A DNA stretch of 64,000 nucleotides from Bacteroidota bacterium. Lineage in GTDB: Bacteria; Bacteroidota; Bacteroidia; B-17B0; Aurantibacillaceae. The number at the start of each line of letters is the position of its first letter. Positions within the stretch are counted from its first letter, which is position 1. The notes beneath the pieces are model-generated. The model saw only the letters and a list, made by a program, of their open reading frames with translations, was not told where the DNA came from and searched no databases. Position numbers and translations under genes: made by a program. Shown one piece after another: positions 13,379 through 22,798 of the stretch. The stretch is taken from assembly GCA_030684395.1 (NCBI GenBank), contig JAUXTT010000026.1:94017-158016 (forward strand), in the 5' to 3' direction.

Positions 13379-15337
13379 ATGTTCATCATAATTATGATGA
13401 ACACCTGGCTTCGTGCAACAGATCAAAAGTACCTCGACAGCCTGAAGCTTGAATTAAAAAAAGCTAAAACCCCGAAACAAAAAATTAAATGTTTATATAG
13501 CTTAAGCTTTGAATATGGTCTGATTGATCCCCGAAAAGGGATTAATTATGGTAAAGAATGCCTTAAATACGCTCAACAGATTCATAATATTGAAGATCAA
13601 TCGAACGCTTATAACGGCATGGGTAACGCCTATGAGACCATGGCAAATTACGATTCGGCACGCTGGTGCCACCAGCAATCGTACGAGCTGGCAAAAAAAC
13701 TTAACTCCAGACAATACATGGCTGTTACTCTTTTTAATGTTGGGTATTGTTACAAAGAACAGGGCGATTACAGAAACGCCCTGAATATGTATTTGGAAGG
13801 ATATAAACTCGTTGAAAATGAAAAGGAATATAATCCAAGGATTCATTATTATCTGGGAGAGATCTATATGAAAATAGGTGATTACGATCAGGCCGAATAT
13901 CACACTCACTTAGGAATAAAAAAATGCTGGCGGCCATATCACGATTATGTGAAACTCAATTTTTATATCAATCTGGGTAAATGCTATGCCCAAAAAGCAA
14001 AAACAGATTCGGCTATTTTTGTTCTTAACAAAGCACTGGTTGGGTTAAAAAAAAATACCGACCAATTAAGTCTTTGTACCTGCTTAAATGCTTTGGGCGA
14101 AGTTTACATGTACCGGAAAGAATATGCAAAGGCACTGGAATACTTTACAGAAGAAAACCTTATTCAAAAAAAAATAAACAATAATAACGGGCAATGCATT
14201 TCGCACATGAACATTGCTTATTGTATGGTTAACCAAAAAAACATTGACCTGCATGAAGCAAAAAAACAGCTTTTATTATCCGAACGGTTTCTTTATGCTA
14301 TTGGAAACAACAGGGATATGCAAATGAAAGCTTACGATAAGTTAGCTGGTGCATATGAGAAAATTGGCGATAGCAAAACAGCGCTTTTTTATTTCAAAAA
14401 ACACACTTATTATAAAGATTCTTTGTTGAACAAAGATAAATTTCATCAGCTTAATGAGTTAAATACCAAATACGAATCGGAGAAAAAAGAAAAACAAATT
14501 CAAATTCAAAAATCAGCTATTGAGAAACAAAATACTTTGTTAGAGCGAAACAAACTACAAACACTAACATTAGCTTTCTTATTTGCCTTTTCCGCTTTAT
14601 TCGGGATATTTTTTTACAACAGATACAGGGCCAAACAAAAAATAAGGCTATTATTGGAAATACAGCGGCAAGAAAAACTAAGAGAAAATGCCTTAAAAGA
14701 AAAAGAAATTGAAGAACGAACACGTATAGCCAAGGATATTCACGATGAGTTAGGTTCAGGTATTTCCAAAATTTTTCTTATCGCAGAACTCTCTGTTCAA
14801 ATAGCCCGTTCAAATGAAACACTTACTGAAAACATCAAAACAATTTCCAAAACAGCCAAATCCTTGGCAGACAACATGAAGGATTTGGTTTGGTCGCTTA
14901 ACCCGGAAAACAGCACTTTAGATAATCTTATTGCCCGAATAAATGAATTCAGCAGTGAGTTTCTGGAAGAGTTTCCTATTGAATCAGCTTTCGACTTTCC
15001 TTATCATGTACCTCCTTTAAAAATTTCTAAAGAAGCCCAAAGAAATATTTTCCTAACCTTTAAAGAAGCACTAAATAACTCCGTTAAACACTCGTTTGCC
15101 AATAAAATAAACATAGAAATTACACTAAATTCGGGTGTTTTACACATAAAAATAAGTGACAATGGTAAGGGCTTCACTTCCGAAAAAATTAAAAAAACCG
15201 GAAACGGACTTAGAAATATGCAACAAAGAATAAGTAACATTGGTGGCAAGTTTGAAATTCATTCTTCTGTTAAAGGCACAAACGTTCAAATAGAGTATAA
15301 GCTAAATGAAAATGAATCAAATACTACTTTCATGTGA
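13379..15337 (+). CDS. TPR-containing sensor histidine kinase (NarX/LuxR-partner type)
   Basis: About 652 residues from the first ATG at 13379. A GTG at 13346 would add 11 residues and give a better-charged signal peptide, so the start is unsure. The periplasmic part is a row of TPR repeats (roughly residues 40-350), e.g. DQSNAYNGMGNAYETMANYD. A transmembrane helix follows (LALAFLFAFSALFGIFF-like, near 14570-14620), then a coiled coil, a HisKA_3 dimerisation box RTRIAKDIHDELGSGISK (His codon at 14741), and an HATPase with EALNNSVKHS, ISDNGKGF and GNGLRNMQQR. This class phosphorylates NarL/LuxR regulators; its partner is 42 bp downstream. The signal sensed by the TPR region is unknown. Confidence 0.9.
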   Translation: MFIIIMMNTWLRATDQKYLDSLKLELKKAKTPKQKIKCLYSLSFEYGLIDPRKGINYGKECLKYAQQIHNIEDQSNAYNGMGNAYETMANYDSARWCHQQSYELAKKLNSRQYMAVTLFNVGYCYKEQGDYRNALNMYLEGYKLVENEKEYNPRIHYYLGEIYMKIGDYDQAEYHTHLGIKKCWRPYHDYVKLNFYINLGKCYAQKAKTDSAIFVLNKALVGLKKNTDQLSLCTCLNALGEVYMYRKEYAKALEYFTEENLIQKKINNNNGQCISHMNIAYCMVNQKNIDLHEAKKQLLLSERFLYAIGNNRDMQMKAYDKLAGAYEKIGDSKTALFYFKKHTYYKDSLLNKDKFHQLNELNTKYESEKKEKQIQIQKSAIEKQNTLLERNKLQTLTLAFLFAFSALFGIFFYNRYRAKQKIRLLLEIQRQEKLRENALKEKEIEERTRIAKDIHDELGSGISKIFLIAELSVQIARSNETLTENIKTISKTAKSLADNMKDLVWSLNPENSTLDNLIARINEFSSEFLEEFPIESAFDFPYHVPPLKISKEAQRNIFLTFKEALNNSVKHSFANKINIEITLNSGVLHIKISDNGKGFTSEKIKKTGNGLRNMQQRISNIGGKFEIHSSVKGTNVQIEYKLNENESNTTFM

Positions 15338-15379
15338 GTAACATTAACAGAGTCAGAGTTAAATTTGTAAAGCAATAAA

Positions 15380-16015
15380 ATGTCAATAAAAATCTCCATA
15401 ATAGAAGATCAAAAAGAAATCCGGGAAATGCTTTCAATACTTGTAAAAGGCAGTGAAGGTTTTTTGTTTTTGGATGCGTTTGAAAATGCTGAAGATGCTA
15501 TTGCAACTATTCCCAACCGTAAGCCCGATGTTGTATTGGTAGATATTCACTTACCTCAACAAAGTGGCATTGATTGCGTTTTGAAACTAAAACAAAATTG
15601 TCCCGAAATACAATTTATCATGTGCACTTCCCTGGAAGATTCGGAAACCATTTTTGCGGCACTAAAAGCAGGTGCTAATGGTTATATTACCAAATCTACA
15701 TCGCCCGCAAAGTTATTAGAGGCCATAATAGATGTATATAATGGCGGCTCACCCATGAGTGCACAAATCGCCCGTAAAGTAGTTGGTGCTTTTCAACAAA
15801 CCCACTCCACAAATAAAGCAATACTGGAAACTCTTTCAAAGCGCGAGCAAGAAATATTAACACTCCTTTCCAAAGGTTTTAGGTATAAAGAAATTGCCGA
15901 CAAACTTTTTCTCAGTATCGAAACCGTGAGAACACACGTGAGAAATATTTATGAAAAGCTTCAGGTAAATTCGAGAACCGACGCTATTAACAAAGCGTTT
16001 AGGGAACAACCCTAA
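15380..16015 (+). CDS. NarL/LuxR-family response regulator
   Basis: 211 residues. The receiver domain has the acidic pair IIEDQKE, the phosphoacceptor Asp55 (VVLVDIHLPQQSG), a conserved threonine-serine turn (MCTSLED) and Lys in YITKSTSP. The C-terminal LuxR helix-turn-helix is at about 147-205 (LSKREQEILTLLSKGFRYKE, IADKLFLSIETVRTHVRNIY). It pairs with the upstream histidine kinase 42 bp away. Targets are not evident; the large secreted proteins just upstream are possible but unproven. Confidence 0.93.
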   Translation: MSIKISIIEDQKEIREMLSILVKGSEGFLFLDAFENAEDAIATIPNRKPDVVLVDIHLPQQSGIDCVLKLKQNCPEIQFIMCTSLEDSETIFAALKAGANGYITKSTSPAKLLEAIIDVYNGGSPMSAQIARKVVGAFQQTHSTNKAILETLSKREQEILTLLSKGFRYKEIADKLFLSIETVRTHVRNIYEKLQVNSRTDAINKAFREQP

Positions 16016-16055
16016 TTACTACTAAATAGTGATTGATATTGGTTTTCATGTAGAA

Positions 16056-16063
16056 TAATTTTG
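16056..16063 (+). promoter_or_regulatory. Promoter box (TAATTTTG) for the 16091 lipoprotein
   Basis: Matches TAnnTTTG and overlaps an in-frame TTG at 16061, which argues that translation starts at the ATG at 16091 and not at that TTG. Confidence 0.5.
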
Positions 16064-16090
16064 CGTCATTATTCATCTAAATCAACTATT

Positions 16091-16594
16091 ATGATCACAT
16101 CTATTAAGTTTTTTAAACTTGCTTCATTAGCAGTAATCGCAACTCTTACAATGAGTAGTTGCGCAACAATGTTTTCAGGAAAAACAACCCCCGTTGTTTT
16201 AGTAAATTGCCCAAAAGACCTTATTGTAAAAGAAAATGGATCCACTTTAAGCATTGAAAGAGTTAAAGCTCACGTAAAAGGGAATTTGGATGAATCAACA
16301 ACTACATATTATGCCGCAGGTGTTGAATTAGACAAAAAAGTGAAACGCCATACCCTTGAATTAACAAGCGAAGGGAAAACAAATACGGTTGAAATAAAAC
16401 TGGGAGCGGGAGGAAAATGGGTAATTGTTAATCTGTTTGGCGGGGGCGTAATTGGTTGGGGCGTAGATGCCGCAACTAAAAAATGGAGAGTTGCCAAAAA
16501 CAAGTACATCGACGTTCCTGCCGTAATTGGTGGAACCAAGCCCCAGGGTCAGGGTAAGTTAAAGCGAATCATTAAAAAGCAAGCTAAAGGCTAA
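16091..16594 (+). CDS. Small lipoprotein of the CATxFSG type
   Basis: About 167 residues from ATG 16091. The signal ends in a lipobox LTMSSC (Cys24), followed by ATMFSGKTTPVVL. The body is a beta-rich PEGA-like stretch (KDLIVKENGSTLSIERVKAH, RHTLELTSEGKTNTVEIKL), then a Gly-rich hydrophobic patch WVIVNLFGGGVIGWGVDAAT with KKWRVAKNKY, a pattern seen in short bacterial envelope lipoproteins of unknown role. It ends in a basic tail. It follows the two-component system but has its own promoter and terminator. Location: periplasm or outer membrane. Function unknown. Confidence 0.75.
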   Translation: MITSIKFFKLASLAVIATLTMSSCATMFSGKTTPVVLVNCPKDLIVKENGSTLSIERVKAHVKGNLDESTTTYYAAGVELDKKVKRHTLELTSEGKTNTVEIKLGAGGKWVIVNLFGGGVIGWGVDAATKKWRVAKNKYIDVPAVIGGTKPQGQGKLKRIIKKQAKG

Positions 16595-16606
16595 TATTTT
16601 CTTCTA

Positions 16607-16633
16607 AAAGTCACTCTTCGGAGTGGCTTTCTT
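16607..16633 (+). terminator. Rho-independent terminator of the lipoprotein gene
   Basis: Stem AAAGTCACTC/GAGTGGCTTT (one G-T pair) with a TTCG tetraloop and a short T-rich tail. Confidence 0.85.
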
Positions 16634-16695
16634 ATCTATTACAAGAGTTATTAATGGCGTTGCATTTTAACAATAAGTGGTAATCATCTTTTTTA

Positions 16696-16703
16696 TATAT
16701 TTG
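16696..16703 (+). promoter_or_regulatory. Promoter box (TATATTTG) of a candidate small transcript
   Basis: Exact TAnnTTTG box in a gene-free region. A terminator lies about 165 bases downstream at 16842. Confidence 0.45.
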
Positions 16704-16709
16704 TTTTAC

Positions 16710-16876
16710 GAGCGGGACAAAAAACCATCAAAAACAAATCCCTGAAGTACCATAAAAAATGTGTTCAAACTCAACCATTAATAAAATTAATGTGTTCAGA
16801 GCCGAATTTCAAGCTCTGGAGATAATACAAAACAAAAAGATAACCCCTTAACCCCTCACCTGTTAAGGGGTTTTTT
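16710..16876 (+). ncRNA. Candidate small RNA or short-peptide transcript
   Basis: A promoter box at 16696-16703 and a strong terminator at 16842-16876 bracket about 165 nt with no known gene. An internal hairpin AGAGC/GCTCT lies near 16799-16818. It also contains a 30-codon ORF at 16759-16851 (MCSNSTINKINVFRAEFQAL..., ending ITP) whose stop is in the terminator stem and whose start follows an A-rich stretch. Sequence alone does not tell whether the RNA or the peptide matters, or whether the unit is real. Confidence 0.35.
16842..16876 (+). terminator. Rho-independent terminator of the candidate small transcript
   Basis: A 10-bp perfect stem AACCCCTTAA/TTAAGGGGTT with an 11-nt loop, followed by T residues. 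Confidence 0.85.
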
Positions 16877-16934
16877 ATGTGTTTATCACACAAGAGAAAA
16901 TTACTATTTTTAATCCTTTAATCAGAATTTCGCT

Positions 16935-18179
16935 ATGAGTAAAAATCTGTTGCTATTTGGCATTTTCCTTTGTTGTTTTTTTATTGCGCCTGCACAGTAC
17001 ATGTGGCAAATAAATAAAGACAGCGTTATCACCTGGTATTATCAGGATGGCGATGAATTTAACGATACGAAATTAGACATGGACAAATGGGACAACGGCT
17101 TTCCCTGGGGACGAACCGTTATGTCGCAGGATCTTTATTTTACAAGCGGTGAAGATTTAGAAGAAAGCAATGGAACATTAAAATTTGCTCTTAACAAACG
17201 TGATTACAAGGTGAAACTTACACGCTGGGATGTTGATTCAGCTTATTTAAAAAAGAGTAAAATTGTTTTAGATAACGATACTTTTCCTTTCAAATATACA
17301 GCCGGTCTTATTTGGTCGAAGCAAAAATACAAATACGGTTACTTTGAAATGCGATTTAAATGTCCGAAAAATGGAAAAGGTATGTGGCCGGCCTTTTGGA
17401 TGTTCGGCGGAAACAAAAATGATGAGATAGATTTTTTTGAAATAAAATGTGAAAAAAATAATTACGTGCATGTAGATGTTCATTGCCCTGACGGTTGTCG
17501 TAACTATATTGAAGGACCGGGTTTTCATAAGGCATGGGGAGGATGGATAAAAACCAAAGACTATTTTGATAATGGCTACAATACCATTGCTGGTGAATGG
17601 CAAAATGGTTATGTAAAATGGTACCTGAACGGAAAAGGTATTGCTTATTTTAAAGGAAGCTTCGAAACTGCCATGAGTGTAATAGCTAATATGTCCGTAG
17701 CAAAAGACGGAGGGCCATTCGATCCGGGTCCTGATGAATCAACCGTTTATCCCGGTATAATGGATGTGGACTATATCAGAATATGGACAAAAGATAATCA
17801 GTTACAAAAACGTGTTCCTGTTACTTTTGAAGAAAAACCTTCTGCAAAAAGTGCTTCTTCCGAATTGAAAGGAAATAAATCATCCATGAAAAAAAAGAAG
17901 CGTTTGTTGTATGGCAAGAAAACCAAGTATAAAAACGAAGGGGTTTTCGTATCACTATTGCGCAACACCAAAACAAGCTACCTGCTTACCATGCAGGGGA
18001 ATGAAACAACGCCGGTTTCTATAGAAATAAAAGACACAACGGGGAAAATTATTTTTAGTGAAAGTAAATACACAGAAGAGTTTTTACAAATAAACATGGC
18101 CGACTTAGCTGCCGGTAATTATACATTTGTGGTAAAGTACAACGATAAGATCATTCAACAGGAAATTAATTATAAATAA
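16935..18179 (+). CDS. Secreted GH16 family glycoside hydrolase
   Basis: 414 residues with a signal peptide ending FFIAPAQ (about 21). The GH16 domain spans roughly 30-295: DGDEFNDTKLDMDKWDNGFP, TAGLIWSKQKYKYGYFEMRF, GMWPAFWMFGG, and the active-site pattern NDEIDFFE with nucleophile Glu164, Asp166 and acid/base Glu169 all intact. It ends in the VDYIRIWTK strand. GH16 enzymes cut beta-1,3 or beta-1,4 links in glucans, galactans or similar; the substrate cannot be told from sequence. A very basic linker follows (SSMKKKKRLLYGKKTKYK, near 315). The ~85-residue C-terminal domain (PVSIEIKDTTGKIIF ... LAAGNYTFVVKYN) looks like a T9SS type A tail but lacks the YPNP opening. Confidence 0.92.
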   Translation: MSKNLLLFGIFLCCFFIAPAQYMWQINKDSVITWYYQDGDEFNDTKLDMDKWDNGFPWGRTVMSQDLYFTSGEDLEESNGTLKFALNKRDYKVKLTRWDVDSAYLKKSKIVLDNDTFPFKYTAGLIWSKQKYKYGYFEMRFKCPKNGKGMWPAFWMFGGNKNDEIDFFEIKCEKNNYVHVDVHCPDGCRNYIEGPGFHKAWGGWIKTKDYFDNGYNTIAGEWQNGYVKWYLNGKGIAYFKGSFETAMSVIANMSVAKDGGPFDPGPDESTVYPGIMDVDYIRIWTKDNQLQKRVPVTFEEKPSAKSASSELKGNKSSMKKKKRLLYGKKTKYKNEGVFVSLLRNTKTSYLLTMQGNETTPVSIEIKDTTGKIIFSESKYTEEFLQINMADLAAGNYTFVVKYNDKIIQQEINYK

Positions 18180-18203
18180 GGTGTTGCGTTTTATATTAAA
18201 AAC

Positions 18204-19694
18204 TTAAGGAGAAAGCTCAAATACCTTGATACTTCCTCTTTCTATAACAAGTCCTTTCAGGTGACTCTGCACAAAAGGCTTGGCTTCCAGTTCCCTTGAG
18301 TCGGAGACCAAATATTTTGCGCCCATATTACAATAGGCAACAAATACTTCTTCTTTTATAGTATTATCAGTAAAGCTCCAACATTTTCTATGAAGATAGT
18401 ATGGCCAAATATGAGTTGACCGATCGTTCCCTGCTATGCAAAAAGCGTCATCAGGAATACTGTTGCGAAATTCAGTTTTAAAACTATAGAGGTCTTTATT
18501 AAATCCCGGGCTCTTCGTGTTCCACCGATCATTAATTCTAAGAAAAGCGGTTATCGGCAAAATAATCAGGCAGAAACCGGCAAACCCTTTAACAAAACCC
18601 GATTGCTTCTTCATTAATACATTGAACCCAAAGCCTACAAGAATAAAAAGCAAAGGCAAAAAAGGGAACAAATAGTAATCATGAACAGTTCCTATCATAT
18701 TCATCTCAAAAATAAAATAGGCAATAACAGCCATGCCCAATGAGGCCAGATACATTCCCCTTTCAGTCTTATATAATTTAAAGCGAAACACAACTATCAA
18801 TCCCGTTATAAAAAAGATCAGGCTTCCATAATTGAGAAGTAATTCGGGCAATGTAGAAACCAGATTGGCCTGCAAAATATTCAACATTTCCATAATGCCG
18901 GTATTTTCTGTTCCCATAAAACCAGTCAGAATCCCATTTCCTTTCCATCCTGAAATCACCCATAGATACCAGCATCCCGCGGGAAAAAGAAAGATAAACA
19001 TGCACACACTTTTTTTAATAACAGCTACCGGTTGTTTTTTTAAATGACGAATAAAATAAATCAGCCAGGGAACCGCATAAATTACAAAAGGTAATTTACT
19101 TAAAACAGCCAGGGATAGAAATAAAAAAGAGAGCAGCATTTTAGCTATAGTTTCCTTGTTGATATAACTGAAGAAATAATACAAAGACCATATTCCCGTG
19201 CATAAAGCCAGATTATCAGGTAATGGATTAACTATATAATAATAAAACACCGGGGAGAAACAAAATGCCCAGGCACCGGCTAGATTAATAATAGAGTTGT
19301 TGAACAAGCTTTTGAGTAATTTATACATTCCAACTACACTAAAAATTCCGATCAAAAAAGTTAAAACCCTACTGATGATAATGTGATTACCAAACAATTT
19401 ATAAAAACAAGCAAAGATCCATTGCATCAATGGAAATTCATAACGCAACAAAAAATCCGGGTGATGAAGACTATATGACTTTGTATTTAAAATATTAAAG
19501 TCGTTGAATGCAAAATTCTCAATGTTGATCTGGGTTTGGCTTTGCCTCCAAACATGCACCCCCACAAGGTCCCTGTTAAACACATGCAGATGCATAAGTG
19601 CGCTTAATATGATTACGCACACGAAAAACAGCATAGGGTTTTTTCTGAAGCTATTTGTTACTGCAAGATAAAATCGCTGCATATATAAATTCAT
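18204..19694 (-). CDS. Glycosyltransferase family 39-like membrane protein
   Basis: 496 residues, about ten transmembrane segments. After the first helix comes a periplasmic loop with HVWRQSQTQINIENFAF and LLRYEFPLMQWIFACFYKLF, the pattern of GT39/ArnT-like (GT-C fold) enzymes, which move sugars from polyprenyl-phosphate donors onto lipids or proteins at the periplasmic face. The C-terminal ~90 residues form a soluble domain (CIAGNDRSTHIWPYYLHRKC). Starts are possible at 19694 and 19682. It is convergent with the GH16 gene, 24 bp apart, with no obvious terminator between. Acceptor unknown. Confidence 0.8.
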   Translation of the reverse strand: MNLYMQRFYLAVTNSFRKNPMLFFVCVIILSALMHLHVFNRDLVGVHVWRQSQTQINIENFAFNDFNILNTKSYSLHHPDFLLRYEFPLMQWIFACFYKLFGNHIIISRVLTFLIGIFSVVGMYKLLKSLFNNSIINLAGAWAFCFSPVFYYYIVNPLPDNLALCTGIWSLYYFFSYINKETIAKMLLSFLFLSLAVLSKLPFVIYAVPWLIYFIRHLKKQPVAVIKKSVCMFIFLFPAGCWYLWVISGWKGNGILTGFMGTENTGIMEMLNILQANLVSTLPELLLNYGSLIFFITGLIVVFRFKLYKTERGMYLASLGMAVIAYFIFEMNMIGTVHDYYLFPFLPLLFILVGFGFNVLMKKQSGFVKGFAGFCLIILPITAFLRINDRWNTKSPGFNKDLYSFKTEFRNSIPDDAFCIAGNDRSTHIWPYYLHRKCWSFTDNTIKEEVFVAYCNMGAKYLVSDSRELEAKPFVQSHLKGLVIERGSIKVFELSP

Positions 19695-19776
19695 TCAAAG
19701 ATTGTATTTCTCCTGCCCGGTGGTTTGATTTTAAAAAATAAAAGTACGGAAAATAATTTTCGTTTAAGTGCAGAAT

Positions 19777-20592
19777 CTAAAACAAGCTTATTTGAGTTGC
19801 TTTCTTTGAAACATTGATGGTGAGGTCCGGACGGATCTCATAAACATCACTTTCTTTATAACGCGAAGCAACAATCACTTCTGTTTGTCCTGCATGTTTC
19901 GAAAAAAGTTCGCGTGCCAGAATTGGGCAATTATTGTCTTTTGATAAATGCGATAAAAACACATGGCTCATAAGATCAGATTTATGCTTTTTAAACAATT
20001 CCAGCGATTGAGCGTTCGATAAGTGCCCGTGATCCGCACTGATTCGTCTTTTCAAATAAAAAGGGTATGCTCCCTTCTGCAACATTTCCTCATCGTAATT
20101 AGCTTCCAAAAAAGCTGCGTGGCAACGGGAAAAATAATCGCGCACATGTTCGCACACTGAACCAATATCAGTTAGCACCCCAATCGTGGTTTCATTTCCT
20201 TCTACAATAAAACTGTATGGATCTGCAGCATCGTGACGCTTAGGGAAAGGTGTTACAGAAAGCTTACCTATTTCAATTGGCTGATGAGCTCCGAATCTAT
20301 ATGTCAACGCCCGCTCCAACTGCAGTTTGCTATTGGAATAAGTTCTATCGTTTATATAAACAGGAATATTGTATTTTTTGGATGTTACTCTTACTCCACT
20401 GATGTGATCGCTATGTTCGTGTGAAATAAAAATGGCTTTTACCTTTTCCAGATTCAACCCCACGCGTTCCATTCGTTTTTCGAGTTCGCGGCAAGAAATA
20501 CCAACATCAACCAATACTGCTTCGTCGCTATTGCCCACGTAATAACAATTTCCATTGCTGCCTGAGTTTAGGGATGCTGTGAAGAGTGACAT
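19777..20592 (-). CDS. MBL-fold metallo-hydrolase, YycJ/WalJ-like
   Basis: 271 residues, full length for the family. Metallo-beta-lactamase metal motifs are present: SGSNGNCYYVGNSDEAVLVD, ISHEHSDHISGV (HxHxDH), FLEANYDEEML and ISADHGHLSNAQS. This architecture matches YycJ/WalJ and related cytosolic nucleases or phosphoesterases; a 5'-3' exonuclease role is known for some members. No signal peptide. It sits in a minus-strand run with neighbours of unrelated function, so context adds little. Confidence 0.85.
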   Translation of the reverse strand: MSLFTASLNSGSNGNCYYVGNSDEAVLVDVGISCRELEKRMERVGLNLEKVKAIFISHEHSDHISGVRVTSKKYNIPVYINDRTYSNSKLQLERALTYRFGAHQPIEIGKLSVTPFPKRHDAADPYSFIVEGNETTIGVLTDIGSVCEHVRDYFSRCHAAFLEANYDEEMLQKGAYPFYLKRRISADHGHLSNAQSLELFKKHKSDLMSHVFLSHLSKDNNCPILARELFSKHAGQTEVIVASRYKESDVYEIRPDLTINVSKKATQISLF

Positions 20593-20619
20593 TACAGCGT
20601 AAATTTACACTAAAATCCC

Positions 20620-22650
20620 TTAATCTTTAGCATAAAGAAAATCAACCAGTTCCTGTGAGATTTCTATATCAGTTTGTTTTTTCACAGAGAGGCTCCTGAT
20701 ACCTGTTTTGAAGTAGGGCCTCGTTACATTAAAATTAAAATAATAGGCGGTGTAATCATTCCTCATTTCCTTTAGATCCAGGGCTTCCTCATAATCATAA
20801 GATACATTTGCAAAGCACATGGCTCCATAATCATTGGTTTTAAACCATGTATAAAACTCGGGCGCATAAATAAAAATGTTCTTTGTATATTTATGTGTCA
20901 ATCCAATTTCATCAATGCTCTCTTTAGATGAAACTCTTTTTTTACGAAAGAGTTGCTTTTCTTCATTATTATATAAAGAAATCATTTGCTTCTCTAATTT
21001 TTGATAATGATATAGGTCGCGGGGCTTTATTCCTAAAAATTCGTTTACAAACACCAGCTTTACCTTTGAAGTATCATCTGCGAGTATTGGGGCCACTTCT
21101 TTGTTAAGTTTTCTTTTTGCTTTTATCTGATAATAATTTGATCCGTACCAAAAATTGTCTTCTGCGTTTATCCCCGAATTATCATATATAAAAAGCATCT
21201 TGTTTCCTGTTAATGTTGGCTTTTTGCTTTGCAATATTGCAGTAGCAAATTCAGTGTTCATTCCCCCATTCCCTTTTATATATTCATCCGTGTAGAAGAT
21301 AAAATTGTCTTCGTCTTTTTTCGCATAATAGTATAAGCCCAGAGAAAAGTTTGCTTCATTAAACCCAAGAGTTTTTGCTTTATCGCAAAAATAGACCATT
21401 GCTTCGTCGTAAGTATTAAATGGCTTTGCAGGGTCCGCAAGCAGTGGGTGATTACTCAATTCATTTTCCTGTAGGGAATCAAGAAAAAGCAGTTCCGGTT
21501 TTTTTAGAATACTAGAATTATACTCTACAAATTCTTTATCAGAATACTCATCTGCTAAAAAACCCTTTTTCCCAAGTTCAGGATCAACGTACTCCAGGCG
21601 TCTTATACATTCGATAATATAGTAAAGGTTTTTCAGGTTCTTTCCATTGTATAAATAATCAACGAACGACCTTCTCAGGCATTCTTTATAATCCGCGTTT
21701 TCGAACAGAATTCTTTTACATTCTTCTTGTGCAAATTTCCTGATCTTGTGAAACAATACAGAATCAACAATATAATTACGTCCGGGTTTGTATACTTTTG
21801 CTGCATAGTACTGCGCCATCTTAACTCTGTTTTCATTCAGGGGATGCGAAGAATACGTTTTCAGATAGTCTTTTACTTTTCTCATACTTCCTTCGCCAAA
21901 TGCAGAAAGGGAAGTATGTATGCTTCTTTTCATATCGTAATCATAAATATTGAATTCTCCTTTCACCGCATTCAGATTATAACCTGCAATTGCCATCTTT
22001 ACATAAGAAAAAGTATCCGCGGTTATTTCATAATTTCTGGAGAAAAAATTCCTAACTGAGGTTCTATCGAACCAGGTTTGCGGATTATTGTTTTTATACT
22101 GTGTAAAATCAACGTACTTATTGTAACCGTGATCATATACGGCATGCCCGGTTTCATGCCCGATTATGCAAGCCAGTGCCGCTTCATCTCTCATAGACGC
22201 AAGCAGCCCTATATTAATAAACAAAAACCCGTTATCATTGGCCCGTGCGTTTATAGAAGGGTCTCTTGCCACAAAAAGTTGCATGTGGTACTTTTCCCGA
22301 TACTGAACAGGAATTAATGTGTCGTATATTTTTTTCAAATAATCTTCCGCCTGAATCCAATCCAAATACGCTTCGTTCTGATCAAAAGACTGTTGCAAAC
22401 CATAAATAGTACTCATTCGGAAAGCGGCTGATTCCTTTTCATTAAGTCCATGCAACGGTTTTTTGTTAAGTTTTTCAAAAGCTTCTTCAGCATGAAAATT
22501 ATAAAACTGGGGAAATTTTTCGGGAAACTGGTATGCGCTTTTTTGAGCAAATGATGTTTTAAAAAAACTTAACAACAGAAATAGAGTTATAAAACACTTA
22601 TCTGCCACAATCCTGTTTAACGTCTTTTGACGCTCCAATATAAATAACAT
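20620..22650 (-). CDS. Secreted M48 family zinc metallopeptidase
   Basis: 676 residues with a signal peptide (about 35 residues; LLLSFFKTSFAQ). The zinc motif is ACIIGHETGHAVYDHG (HExxH) and the third ligand lies in RNYEITADTFSYVKMAIAG. NARANDNGFLFINIGLLAS precedes the motif as in BepA-like and other M48 peptidases. The ~400 residues after the catalytic domain match no domain I know; they contain helical TPR-like stretches and a C-terminal mixed region. Likely periplasmic, perhaps in envelope protein quality control (inference). The promoter box at 22696 is about 46 bases from the ATG. Confidence 0.85.
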   Translation of the reverse strand: MLFILERQKTLNRIVADKCFITLFLLLSFFKTSFAQKSAYQFPEKFPQFYNFHAEEAFEKLNKKPLHGLNEKESAAFRMSTIYGLQQSFDQNEAYLDWIQAEDYLKKIYDTLIPVQYREKYHMQLFVARDPSINARANDNGFLFINIGLLASMRDEAALACIIGHETGHAVYDHGYNKYVDFTQYKNNNPQTWFDRTSVRNFFSRNYEITADTFSYVKMAIAGYNLNAVKGEFNIYDYDMKRSIHTSLSAFGEGSMRKVKDYLKTYSSHPLNENRVKMAQYYAAKVYKPGRNYIVDSVLFHKIRKFAQEECKRILFENADYKECLRRSFVDYLYNGKNLKNLYYIIECIRRLEYVDPELGKKGFLADEYSDKEFVEYNSSILKKPELLFLDSLQENELSNHPLLADPAKPFNTYDEAMVYFCDKAKTLGFNEANFSLGLYYYAKKDEDNFIFYTDEYIKGNGGMNTEFATAILQSKKPTLTGNKMLFIYDNSGINAEDNFWYGSNYYQIKAKRKLNKEVAPILADDTSKVKLVFVNEFLGIKPRDLYHYQKLEKQMISLYNNEEKQLFRKKRVSSKESIDEIGLTHKYTKNIFIYAPEFYTWFKTNDYGAMCFANVSYDYEEALDLKEMRNDYTAYYFNFNVTRPYFKTGIRSLSVKKQTDIEISQELVDFLYAKD

Positions 22651-22695
22651 ATGAGAATTTGGTTTTAAGGCGGTTCTGCTCTACCAAGAACATAG

Positions 22696-22703
22696 CAAAT
22701 TTA
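22696..22703 (-). promoter_or_regulatory. Promoter box (TAAATTTG) for the M48 peptidase gene
   Basis: The minus strand reads TAAATTTG, a TAnnTTTG match, about 46 bases upstream of the ATG at 22650. Confidence 0.45.
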
Positions 22704-22798
22704 CACTATTGTTTCAAAAAAGCAGAGCAATTTATTACACTGTCCCAAAATTACTGCTACTCTCTATCTTAAAACAATCTGCTAAAAACCAACAGGTC

